Source: Strigamia acuminata (Eukaryota > Arthropoda > Chilopoda > Geophilomorpha > Linotaeniidae). Taken from it: a DNA stretch of 60,000 nucleotides. The stretch lies in the NCBI GenBank assembly GCA_949358305.1, contig OX442318.1:4948501-5008500 (forward strand), read 5' to 3'. A program made the translations under genes and the position numbers. The first letter of the stretch is position 1, and each line of letters opens with the position of its first letter. This document shows, piece after piece, positions 38,640 to 50,105 of the stretch. Under the pieces are notes generated by a model that saw only the letters and a list, made by a program, of their open reading frames with translations, was not told where the DNA came from and did not search any database.

Positions 38640-39636
38640 AAAATGATAAAATTACCTAGCACTATGACCGTCGCAAATGATGCGAGAATGTGAATGACTA
38701 ATTCCAAATTGCATGTTAACCCTACATGCGGTCATATTATTTTGAGCTCTTGAGCTAATAAGTGCCAATTGTATATAAGTTTTAACGGTAAGTGCGAGTG
38801 CCAATCGAAGTGGTTGTGTAGTGGTTGTACAGTGATTGTATGATTGTATCGTTGTATAGTTAGAGCCTGTGGGAACTGGCCCTCGGTGAACTCGGTATAC
38901 TAGATGAACGTGTTCGAATCCGCATTAAGATGTTTTTTTTGTTCCTTTTTATGTTATAAATTGTATATTATACGGAGTATTGTTTATCTCCAACGTACGA
39001 GGCATATACATACTTTTCTCGTATATCTTTAAAGTCGATAAAAGGAAAATTCAAGCTTTTAAGGCTCAAACCTTGGTCACCAAAGAGTATCAATATAGGT
39101 GGCTGTGTGGTTAGAGTGCATGTTATTTAAATCAATATATTTAACACCATCCAGGTGTAATGACACTCCAAGGACCGGATTTAGGTATTGCGGGGCGCCC
39201 TAAATACAAAATGTTTTTTAAATTTTAATAAAAACTTTATTGAAAGACTTATAAAATTAATAAATATTTTCAAAACCACCCCAACGTTGATCTATTTCAG
39301 CCGGTTTACGCCTAACTGTTGATCCCCTATACTCTAAACGCACTCTATCATTACAAAAGCAAACAGGTGTTTCCCTACACACACCGCAAAAAAATATGTC
39401 GGAAATTATAGTTAACGATAGGTTGTGACTTACGACTTGATGAAAATCGATCAAACTGTTGCTACGAACAACAATATTTAACCAATAATTTTCTCTAACC
39501 CCCTTTCATTTAGAGCAACGTTGCATTTCCCTAATCTTCCCCTTATATCAACACATTAACTAATGTGTTGACACAGAAACATATCAATCTACGCCATTCA
39601 GCACTCCGCGACTAACCCGACAGACCACCAGCACAA
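38640..39636. other. Intergenic region with a possible tRNA-derived SINE
   Basis: The segment 38868-38960 ends in GTGTTCGAATCCG, a good tRNA B-box, about 50 bases after a weak A-box-like stretch. It does not fold as an intact tRNA by eye. A CSL match (TGTGGGAAC, 38868-38876) falls at its start. No coding exon seen. Confidence 0.3.
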
Positions 39637-41082
39637 ATGCTGAACCTATCCAACTACAGCCGCTTGATGGAACCAAAACCATCCCCTCTTAACCCAAACA
39701 CCAAAAGACTGAAAGCAATCTGGAAGTGTTCCTTCAGCGCTTACGGACTATCGGTCTACAGCGGCGAAGTAACCGGCCGAAAGAAAGCTATCATCTCGGC
39801 TTTAGCGTTGGTCCAGATGATCATCTTTATCCATCAACTGGTATCCATCTCCTACAACTTTGCTTTCTCATCAACAATCTCCCAACTGAGTTTCTATGCT
39901 GCTCTCTTGGTCAGCACCTTCATTTCTGTCTCCAGCATGTGGACACTCTACCGCAGGAGAGTCGTTGTAGCCCGGTTGCTGAACAAACTCACCGATGAGT
40001 TGAGTACAAAATCTCATCAGTCTAGGAAAGTCTTGTTGGCCACTTTGGTCACTTTCTTTGGGACATTTATGCTGTGCATAGTCGAGTCTTTCTGCTCCAT
40101 CCTTGAAATACTTACGCAGAAGAATGAGATCGTGGAGTTATACGCCGGCGTCTATTTCTTCGGCGCTCGACCGCCCGACAGACGTTTGCCTATCGTCAGA
40201 ATGATAATTTCCTTTGAATACTTCGTTGTGTTGTTGGTTTCAGTCGAATTTGTCAATATTTCGGTCTCTTTCTTCGTTCACATGTGCCATATGATCTACT
40301 TTCGATTCTCCCGGTTGAATTCGAAACTAGAAAAGCTTCTGCGCAGTGGCCGGCAGTTGAGCAGTCTTGACTTGCAAGAATACCGCAAGCAACATCAACT
40401 GGCTTGCGAAGAGACTAAAGAACTGAGTGACCTTTGGTCACCATTGGGTGTGTTCTGGCTTCTTGGATTCATCCTGAATCTGTGTTTTGATCTGAGGGCT
40501 CTGTGGATCAAAGGAAATGCAACATTGTTTATAATTGGCTTTACTGCTGACATAGTGAGGCAGTTGTGGTTGATTGTTGCATTGTTTAAAATGGCATCCC
40601 ACGTAAATACTGAGGTAAGTGTAGATAGGATGATACAAAAGGCTTGTTAGCACAAACTGCTGCAATTTATTTCTATCTTCAGGCTCATAAATTGGCTGAA
40701 ACACTGGTTACATTGACTGTGTCACAGCCGGCCAATGAGAATATGCATGGAGATCAAGTAACTTTGAAATTTCTAGTTAAATAATCAACTAAATATTGAT
40801 TTTGCTTCCCAGATGAACCATCATTTCAACTACTTACTTCTGAGTAAGCGGCTTGTCAGTACAAGCGTAGGCATAAATGCTTCCGGGTTATTTCTGCTTA
40901 ACGCTTCAAGTTTTCTCAGTGTAAGTTGACGGTCAAGCGCATTTTAAGACATCTTCCAACTCTTAAAACCAAATTAAAAGTCAGTTCTTTGTCTATTGGT
41001 GGGTAATTCATAACTCTTTTATTGTTTATAGATGGCAGGAACAGTGATGACATATCTTATTGTGCTTTATCAATCATCTTAA
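39637..41082 (+). CDS. Gustatory receptor-like seven-transmembrane protein
   Basis: Exons 39637-40614, 40683-40757, 40813-40920 and 41032-41082 give 403 aa, the usual size for arthropod gustatory receptors. Hydrophobic segments fit seven transmembrane helices: about residues 50-70, 80-105, 130-155, 195-220, 265-285 and 295-310, with the last formed by exons 3-4. The C-terminus (MAGTVMTYLIVLYQ) matches the TYhhhhhQ motif of the GR family. All three introns are phase 0 and cluster near the 3' end, as in the ancestral GR gene structure. These proteins are ligand-gated cation channels in chemosensory neurons with an intracellular N-terminus. The ligand cannot be inferred. No frameshift or stop. 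AATAAA at 41174. Confidence 0.85.
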
Positions 41083-41651
41083 GAAGTCTCTCTATCCTTA
41101 ATCTTCTTATATTGAATTTATATCAAACAATCTAAATGTAAATACCAGTATGGTAAGTTTTTCTTTCCAAGTCAATAAAGTCTGTTTTGTAGATGGAATT
41201 TGTGGTCATTGAGCTGCTGTTACCGTAGTTCAAGCGGCTTCAATTAACCCATGGACCATTGTAACCTTTTCACTAATCAAAATTTCTTTACTTAAACATA
41301 GTAATGCAGAAGCTGTAACAACCCAATAGAAAAAGAACAGATAAATAAAAATTATGGGATTTCAAGTAAATAAGAACATGAAAAGTGAAAATGTGAGATG
41401 TAAAGCGGGGATTATTATCGGATAATGATTATCATGTAACCTGAATATGTCTTCCATTCAAACTCATTTCCAAAATAGACCATTTGATTTCCTGTAGATT
41501 AATATCTTTAAAAAATATATATTTCAATAAAGTTTAATTCATTTCCCACCACACTAAACAGATTGCAGACTGCATCATCACAAGTAAGCTATCAAAATTT
41601 ATACCAAAACTGCACCATATTTGTACATTTTTCTCATATTTTCTGTAGATT

Positions 41652-42348
41652 ATGAAACGAGGCACTTTTTGTAGATTAGTCGTTTTAATTTCTTGTTTCT
41701 GTTTATCATGCGGTCAAATGAATGGACCCTTTCAAGTTTTGGACAAAATGCTAGATGATTTACAAAATCTAGTCGCAAAAGTAGATAAATCACTGGAAGA
41801 TGTTCTTTCCGAGATGCCCGGTGAAACCAGTAACAAAAACCCGGTGTATCTGCAAGTGCAAATGCTGCAGGACTACATTGGGAAGTACCGGGTCAACAAA
41901 ACTGACCAATCTATGCACACTTTGGATGACCAGGTGTGTATAATTTTTAATTTTTATGCTTATTTCAATTTTTTTTTAAAAAATAATTTGCTTTGCTGCA
42001 TTTTTGACTGAAAGGAAATAAATGTAATGGATTCTTATCAGTTGTATATCTGCTCTGATTTATTTATTTATTTATTATTACTTTCTATTCAATTGTACAG
42101 GAAATCTCTTTTTCTGATAATTTATTTCATTTCAGATCCTCAGCTTGAAATCTGATACTGAAAATGGACAACTCATTGTTGCAAATTTACTCTTGTTCAA
42201 CCAAGTGCGCTTCGATCCCAAAGTGTCGGCGGCTTTTCACCAGGTTCAGTTTTCAATCCAGGCTTTGCTGTATCACCTTAACACAGTTGCCCAATTTATA
42301 TACAACTTTTGGCAAGCACAAGCGAAACCACAATTGCTCAAAGGATGA
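41652..42348 (+). CDS. Small secreted helical protein, unknown family
   Basis: Two exons, 41652-41933 and 42136-42348 (phase-0 intron), encode 164 aa. The first 22 residues (hydrophobic core LVVLISCFCLSC) are a clear signal peptide. The mature part is predicted helical: heptad-like MLDDLQNLVAKVDKSLEDV, a polar middle with NKT and a NKN stretch, then a hydrophobic second helix region (QFSIQALLYHLNTVAQFIYN). Few cysteines remain after cleavage, so it is not a disulfide-rich toxin-type fold. It sits about 1.1 kb upstream of MAM gene A, and a broken copy of exon 2 precedes MAM gene C, so it was duplicated together with the MAM genes. I do not recognise the family. Confidence 0.7.
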
Positions 42349-42794
42349 GTAGAAAAACTACAATATCAAAATAAAAATAATGTAAATTTGCAACAATAAA
42401 AAAAATGAATTCAATATTTATTTAAACAATCAGGTACATCACTTGACATTGTGACAGTACAATGCAAAATGAAATAATAAAAGGCCATATACCTATGTTA
42501 AACTAGCCCTAATCTGACAGAACTGATATCAACATTTGACATGGAGATAAGCATTTAGTTTCTGTTTTGTTTTAAAAGTGGTCACTTGGAAACAAAAAAG
42601 AGACTAAACGATAAATTTTAATTGTAATTATAAGCTTATTACCACCAGCAATATTTCTTTTACACAACATACAGTAGATAATTATTATCACCCGCCTTGC
42701 TGTTTGATTGCATCTCAGTGAGTTGATATGACAAAAAGTATTTTCCAAATTCTCCTTCAGTGAATGCATTTTTGCGTGAAGAAATTGAAGAAAA

Positions 42795-43232
42795 TACCGT
42801 ATTTTCTTAAAATTTCAATTTTTTTTATTGAAATTTCCATTTTTTTAATTAAAATTTTTATTTTTCTGATTAAAATTTCTATTTTTTTAATTGAAATTTC
42901 CATTTTTTTAATTGAAATTTCCATTTTTTTTATTGAAATTTCTATTTTTTGAATAAATTTTCCATTTTTTTTTTTATTAAAATTTCCATTTTTTGATTGG
43001 AATTTCCATTTTTTTAATTGAAATTTTACTTATTTCTTTAAAATTTTATTTTTTTAGTGAAATTTCAATTTTTGTCGTTGAAATTTCACTTTTTTAAAAG
43101 TTTTCTATCTAAATAACCATCATCATCGACAAATGTATCATTAACCGTTTCCTGTTTGGTTCCAAAAGCCGCGGCTACTTTTCAAGGGCGGCTACAAAAC
43201 AAAGGCGACTCCTATTCGAAAAAAAAACAGTA
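42795..43232. mobile_element. ATACCGTA-family MITE expanded by a 21-bp minisatellite
   Basis: Left end ATACCGTATTTTCTTAAAAT. Right part has CCGCGGCTAC, GGCGGCTAC, GGCGACTCCTATTCG, then a decayed ACAGTATT end, as in the 22506 and 34255 elements. The middle is filled by imperfect GAAATTTCCATTTTTTTAATT repeats of about 21 bp (42815-43085). No gene. Confidence 0.6.
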
Positions 43233-43437
43233 TTTTTATTTACCTTAATGTCTACTTGACAGCAACTCATTTGATCTGTGTTGATAAAAGAGATTAAATT
43301 TTGATCAAAACAATTTTCAACTTACAGTAGCTAATCAGTATTATAGTACGCCCTTAAGTATTCACACATGAAATGCTTGCTTAGCGGCTCATGTAATTAA
43401 ACAATTAGTTCATTTCTCAAGTTTTGTTGCCTTCAGA

Positions 43438-46400
43438 ATGAGGGAAATACTCACATCTATTCTCATTTCAGCTATTCTCTTAGGTTAGTTTTCCAAAATA
43501 ACCAGAAAAGTGTATTATTATTAACACCCTTCCGTTGCAGAATTACCCAACAACCCAAAAGCTGATTACCCTGGTAGGTTCACACTTTATTGTAAATCGC
43601 TTTTCATTTACAAACCAATTATTTGAAAACAAATACAACAATTCCTAATAAATACAAAAATTTATGCTAATTGTTGAAATTATGTCCATTAGGTGATTGT
43701 TCCTTCTTCGGAAACTCATCCTGTAATTACAAGACATTCGAGCTCGATTGGGATTGGACAATTGGGAATCAAGATGGTTTTAGAGATCACACTACCAATT
43801 CCACATCTGGTAATTTAAATACATTTAAGCAATGTTTAAAAAAAGAGAAAAAAACACTGAAATATTCTTAAAGGTGGCTATGCTGCAATTGACGACGATT
43901 ACGAAGCTAGCAATACAACCGCAAGTTTGTATTCACCGATGCTTAAACCAACGGGTCCCAGTCAACGTTGTCTAACCTTTTGGTACAGGTACATGGGATC
44001 ACGAATAAAAAGCTTTAAAGTTATCCTGCAGAATGGTGAACCAAAAGATATTGGAGGAATAAGCATATGGAATACAACTCAACCAACAGGTCATGAATGG
44101 ACCTATGCTCAGGTTCCCATTTTCTCAAATTATACTTTTGTGGTAAAACCAACTAACACTTTACACTTGCGTTCAAATTATAATTATATTCTGTATTCTT
44201 AGATTCACTTTGAGGCTAGCCGATATAAAAAAAAGAAAATTCAAGCTAATAACTACATAGACATTGACGATATTGTATTCACAAAAGGACCATGCACAAT
44301 TATACCGAACAGTGCTCAAACAAATTCAACTCCTAATCTTCCGCCAAAAGTAAATAAGGAAGTGCTGCAGACACCAGGTATGTAGAAAAATCGATGACTA
44401 TAGATACACTAACCAGTTCCCACAGGCAAATTGTTAAAAAATTATTAGCTTTACTGTAATCTTTTTTAACAGCTTCCAATTAGCCAGACAATTGCACATT
44501 TGAACAGAACACACTCTGCACTTGGAAGCAGGCTGAAGTTAATATTCTGGTTAATTGTTTTTGTTTCAGATAACTTTTGTGACTTTGAGACTTCAAATTG
44601 TAACTATAGAAGCCCTGGAAAAGATATTTGGAAATTAACCGGAAAACACTATTCGATCGATGCGCCAATTGCCATAGATCACACATTCAATACTGGTTAT
44701 GGTCATTACATGGCACTTAATACATCTAAGCTTGACATGACAGACCGTATTAAACTACAATCAGACTATCTTGATTTAAGTGGAACAAAGTGCTTACAGT
44801 TTTGGTACTATATGAAACCTGGAATCACCACAAACTTCTATGTTACATTAGGACACAACGAAACCGCAATCATTGATGCAAATTGTAAGTCCATCAAAAC
44901 AATTGTAAAGAAATGTTGGATTATACAATGCCATTCTTGTACACAGATTTCACAACCTTCACTGGTAGCTGGCAAGTTGCTCAAGCAACAATATATACAG
45001 ACGAACCCGCATTAAAATTGATTTTCAATTCAATCATCATGTCAAACAAAGACTATATTGCCATTGATGACATTAAAATTACAAATAGAGTTTGTGACAG
45101 ACTAGGTTTGGATTTCTTTATGAACAGAAAAGTACCATCATAATATAACTTCAAAAACTATTTTTAAAGGTGAATGCAATTTTGAAGATGGAAACCTGTG
45201 CACTTGGTCAAATGCAGTTAACAATGATTTTGATTGGCAATTGCAAAATGGAAAGACAGTTAGTACTGGCACAGGACCAACGGGTGATCATACATTAGGC
45301 AGCGGTGAAGGTAATCATTATTTGGCTATCAAAAAATCCCCCTTCCTCTCCTTAAAAAAAATATGATAACAACAATAAATTTTAATACTATTCAAGGTAC
45401 TTATCTGTATATTGAAACAAGCGGGCCGCGACAGCTAATGGATAAGGCCCGGCTCTACAGTCATGGATTTCAAGTGTCAGAAAAACCCTGGAAATGTTTA
45501 CACTTTTGGTACAACATAATTGGCAGGGATATTGGAAGACTGACAGTATACCAATCTGTGAGTAATCATTGATTGCATTATAATTAAAGCTACAAATGAA
45601 CTTAGGATGAAATTAAAGTTCCAGGCTGACAATGAAAAACCTATATGGCAAGCACGCGGTGATGGAAACTCAAATTGGCACTATGCTCAAGTATCATTCC
45701 GTAGTGACAAAACATCGTATCAACTGATGTTTGAAGCAACTGTTGGTGGTGAACTTGGTGATATTGCCATAGATGATATTCTAATTACAGATGATTTATG
45801 CTCCAGTAAGTATTTTTAATAATAATCAAGAGAAATAAAAAAAACTATATTGCCATTCTTATGGATGTGTAACAATAACAATTTTCTTTTCTACGGCGGA
45901 GTATTTTTTTTCAATTTATATTTATTCAATTTTATATTATAGTAATACCATTCAATGCAAACAATAGCATTGTAACAGTTCCCACAGTGACACCTACACC
46001 TGAACCCAAAAGTAAATGAAAATTTTCGGATAAATTGCCACATTAAAGATTAACTATCAATAATTGTTGGTTTTTAAGCGAAAGAAATTTACGAGCTAAT
46101 TGACTGTCGCTTCAAAAAAGACCTGTGCCAATGGAAGAATATCGATGGTATAAATAAGTGGGTTGTTGTCAATTCATCCAAACCAACAAAAATAATAACG
46201 AAACCAGTAACTGAAAAAACAACCACTGAAATTTTGACCAAAATCTCAACTTCGTCAACAGCAGGATGTTCTGCCAATGAACTTTCATGCAGTCCAAAAG
46301 GAAAATGTATCAAAAGTGTCTACTGGTGTGATGGGAACAACGATTGCCCAGATGGAGAAGATGAAAAAATATGTGGTAATGAACAAATTTCCTCAATATT

Positions 46401-47070
46401 TCTATTAGATTAAGAAAATTTCCCTTTATATTTACAGAAGAAAGAAAGTGCCCCGAAGGAACATTTTCTTGTTCTTCGGAACCGGGCAAATGTATTGACA
46501 AAAAAAGGCTCTGTGATGGATCCTCTGACTGCACTGACAGATCAGATGAAAGTCAATGTGGTAAGTCAATACTACCAAACAGATTTTAATCAATCCCACA
46601 ATTCACCTCTTTTGACCACAAGTCAAAGTTACGCCAAGCGTAAACTGACCATTACAAAGACTTTAATTTTACTTTTAACAACTATTTTGTTTCAGAATGT
46701 TACTTAGATTTATGCTTGAATGAAGCAAACTGCACCAAACAGGAAAAACTAGCTGTTTGTAATTGTGCCGGCAACTTTGGCGGAAACCGGTGCCAATTAA
46801 CATTGACAAGCAAACCTGACTCATCATCTGGTACGATCTAACAAACCACATTTTAGCAAATCCAACCAAATTCTATGATTTTTAGGTCAAGGATGGATAG
46901 CAGGTGTGGTCATAGGTTGTCTTTTGGCCATTGGATTGTGCATTGCCTGCTGCTGGAACTGGATGGCATATAGGAAACACAAAAGAATACGCGCGCAGTT
47001 TTATGAAAGGCAGGCGCAGGCGCTCTATTCAGGCGCAAATTCGCTTAGTTTTGGCTTCGTTTTAAATTAG
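43438..47070 (+). CDS. MAM/LDL-A/EGF transmembrane receptor-like protein (gene A)
   Basis: Exons 43438-43483, 43541-43573, 43693-43809, 43874-44142, 44203-44377, 44570-44884, 44947-45105, 45170-45310, 45397-45557, 45625-45805, 45943-46011, 46079-46375, 46438-46560, 46696-46830 and 46886-47070 sum to 2406 nt (801 aa plus stop), all in phase. Order: signal peptide (residues 1-15); three MAM domains, each with a C-W-x start, a [10 protein letters not shown]-type core and an IDIDDI/IAIDDI end; a short fourth MAM start ([10 protein letters not shown]); a Thr-rich linker; two LDL-A repeats ([26 protein letters not shown]); one EGF-like domain; a transmembrane helix ([18 protein letters not shown]); and a basic tail of about 45 residues. 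It should be a type I surface protein for adhesion or ligand binding. The donor at 45106 (GTTTGG) is weak. A relic exon sits in its fifth intron. Confidence 0.85.
44473..44569 (+). pseudogene. Relic MAM exon inside an intron of gene A
   Basis: Closely similar to the start of the sixth exon of gene B (56484 onward): TCCAAT, then CCAGACAATTGCACATTTGA, and CACTTGGAAGCAGGCTGAAG. Here the fourth codon is TAG and the exon breaks off after about 75 bases. The flanking exons of gene A splice in phase without it, so one MAM domain was lost from this copy. Confidence 0.75.
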
Positions 47071-47165
47071 CGACGCCTCGTAAGAGCGACGCCGCGTAAG
47101 TGCGTCGCACGTAAGAACGACGCCGTGAAAGTGCGTCGCACGTTGGAGCAACGCATTTGCGATGG
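47071..47165. repeat. CpG-rich 15-16 bp degenerate tandem repeat at the gene A stop codon
   Basis: About six units of the type GCGACGCCGCGTAAGT / GCGTCGCACGTAAGA start one base after the stop codon of gene A. The tract is far richer in CpG than its surroundings, and alternate units are partly inverted (GACGC/GCGTC), so hairpins are possible. Confidence 0.75.
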
Positions 47166-47434
47166 ATGTGAATCCACTTTACTCCAAGTAAACCACTAAT
47201 TTTTTCTCTACCTTTTTTTGTACATATAAAAATTTATTGGTAATTTTAAGTTGAAAAAAAAACTACAAAAACTTCTTTTTGAAACAACTAATATCAATTT
47301 AAAAAACAAAACCTGTAAAGCTACTACTCCATTTTGGACATTTTGTGATGTAACAGCTTACAATAGCGTCCTCTACGTAAAAAAAACATTACCGGTTTTC
47401 CTAATTACAAAGTCAACTGACAGTTAAAAGGAAA
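47166..47434. other. Short gene-free spacer
   Basis: AT-rich; probably includes the 3' UTR of MAM gene A. No exon or repeat end recognised. Confidence 0.4.
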
Positions 47435-49660
47435 ACAAAAATATCGTTTTAAGCAATGAGTGGCAATACGCTTAAGTATCATTTCCTAGTACTAAATCAG
47501 CATATCAAGTTGATGCTATCAAACCATTGCTGTAGAAGATAATGTTAGGAATAATTTATTGTATTTATGAATTTTAATTGTCTTATAGTTTCTGTTTCAC
47601 TTAAAATAGTTCAAGTTTTAAATAATGTAATGATATAATTGTTGATCGATTTTTTTTGTTTTTGCTCGTTCTCAAAATGTTCTAAGAAGCTGAGACATTC
47701 TATGTGTAAATTTTATTGACGTTAAATATGAAATTAAAGGAAAAGTGGATGAGTTTAAAGATGGGTAAATACTTATTTTAAATACAAACAAACTAACAAT
47801 ATTGCTGTCACAGATAATTTATCATCTGGTAAGAAAATCTTAAAAATATATTATATTATATTATATATATGACGTATATAATTTATAACTTTATTTTTAT
47901 TTAATTTAATTTACTTATTAATTTAATTTAATTTATTTATTAATTTAATTTAATTTATTTATTAATTTAATTTAATTTATTTATTCATTTAGTTAATTTA
48001 ATTTAATTATTTAATTATAATTTTATTTATAATCTATTTATAATTTGAATTTAATTTCTACAGAAACTCCAGAGAATTAAGTTGAGCAAGGAAAAATAAT
48101 TTATTGATTTGTTACAAAATCGTATTTAAAAAAATAATAAACCGATACAGACTGAAATTTGTACAATTTATTACGACAAAAATATCGTTTTAAGCAATGA
48201 GTGGCAATACGCTTAAGTATCATTTCCTAGTACTAAATCAGCATATCAAGTTGATGCTATCAAACCATTGCTGTAGAAGATAATGTTAGGAATAATTTAT
48301 TGTATTTATGAATTTTAATTGTCTTATAGTTTCTGTTTCACTTAAAATAGTTCAAGTTTTAAATAATGTAATGATATAATTGTTGATCGATTTTTTTTGT
48401 TTTTGCTCGTTCTCAAAATGTTCTAAGAAGCTGAGACATTCTATGTGTAAATTTTATTGACGTTAAATATGAAATTAAAGGAAAAGTGGATGAGTTTAAA
48501 GATGGGTAAATACTTATTTTAAATACAAACAAACTAACAATATTGCTGTCACAGATAATTTATCATCTGGTAAGAAAATCTTAAAAATATATTATATTAT
48601 ATTATATATATGACGTATATAATTTATAACTTTATTTTTATTTAATTTAATTTACTTATTAATTTAATTTAATTTATTTATTAATTTAATTTAATTTATT
48701 TATTAATTTAATTTAATTTATTTATTCATTTAGTTAATTTAATTTAATTATTTAATTATAATTTTATTTATAATCTATTTATAATTTGAATTTAATTTCT
48801 ACAGAAACTCCAGAGAATTAAGTTGAGCAAGGAAAAATAATTTATTGATTTGTTACAAAATCGTATTTAAAAAAATAATAAACCGATACAGACTGAAATT
48901 TGTACAATTTATTACGACAAAAATATCGTTTTAAGCAATGAGTGGCAATACGCTTAAGTATCATTTCCTAGTACTAAATCAGCATATCAAGTTGATGCTA
49001 TCAAACCATTGCTGTAGAAGATAATGTTAGGAATAATTTATTGTATTTATGAATTTTAATTGTCTTATAGTTTCTGTTTCACTTAAAATAGTTCAAGTTT
49101 TAAATAATGTAATGATATAATTGTTGATCGATTTTTTTTGTTTTTGCTCGTTCTCAAAATGTTCTAAGAAGCTGAGACATTCTATGTGTAAATTTTATTG
49201 ACGTTAAATATGAAATTAAAGGAAAAGTGGATGAGTTTAAAGATGGGTAAATACTTATTTTAAATACAAACAAACTAACAATATTGCTGTCACAGATAAT
49301 TTATCATCTGGTAAGAAAATCTTAAAAATATATTATATTATATTATATATATGACGTATATAATTTATAACTTTATTTTTATTTAATTTAATTTACTTAT
49401 TAATTTAATTTAATTTATTTATTAATTTAATTTAATTTATTTATTAATTTAATTTAATTTATTTATTCATTTAGTTAATTTAATTTAATTATTTAATTAT
49501 AATTTTATTTATAATCTATTTATAATTTGAATTTAATTTCTACAGAAACTCCAGAGAATTAAGTTGAGCAAGGAAAAATAATTTATTGATTTGTTACAAA
49601 ATCGTATTTAAAAAAATAATAAACCGATACAGACTGAAATTTGTACAATTTATTACGACA
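47435..49660. repeat. Three tandem 741-bp units containing decayed MAM exon sequence
   Basis: Units begin at 47435, 48176 and 48917, and each looks identical by eye. Inside each are a 22-bp AATTTAATTTAATTTATTTATT sub-repeat and stretches similar to gene A exon 11: AAGTATCATTTCCTAGTACT against AAGTATCATTCCGTAGTGAC, and ACAGATAATTTATCATCTGG against ACAGATGATTTATGCTCCAG. All carry stops, so they are fossils of a MAM gene. The identity implies recent amplification or an assembly duplicate. Confidence 0.85.
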
Positions 49661-49878
49661 TTCATAAAATACTCAGGCTGTGTCATCATTTAGTGGAATA
49701 ATTCATTCGTAGAGGTCGCCACATAACTATAAACTTTTTTAATCAGAACACCACTATGTACCTGAATACCACAAATCAACTCCCTTTAGGCAGATCAATT
49801 ATTGAAACAAAATTAAAATTTTGAATAAAAATATAACCATTCTTAAAGCATTTAAAACAGCCGAAAAATAAAATAATG

Positions 49879-50057
49879 TGATGGTGGATGAGTTAGATTT
49901 ATGTAGATATATATATTTTAGGTCGCAGAGCAACTTGTGCTGCGACTAGCGTTTATTCTAGTAGGACAGGAAGTGAAGGGTGAAGGGGAAAGGGAGTGAC
50001 CAGTGGGTGGTCCAATACAAAACATCATGCCGAGATGACGTATAAAACATTCCAACA
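49879..50057 (-). repeat. Copia 3' LTR
   Basis: 179 bp, TG...CA ended on the element strand, identical to 54475-54653. Preceded on the plus strand by the TAATG duplication. Confidence 0.95.
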
Positions 50058-50105
50058 CTCCTTCTCATCACAAATGATGTTGGTTACATAAAAAAACAAT
50101 AAAAA

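Noticed and set aside
42764-42952. Open frame encoding repeated EISIFLI heptads
   Set aside because: Translation of the 21-bp minisatellite inside a MITE; no start context or homology.
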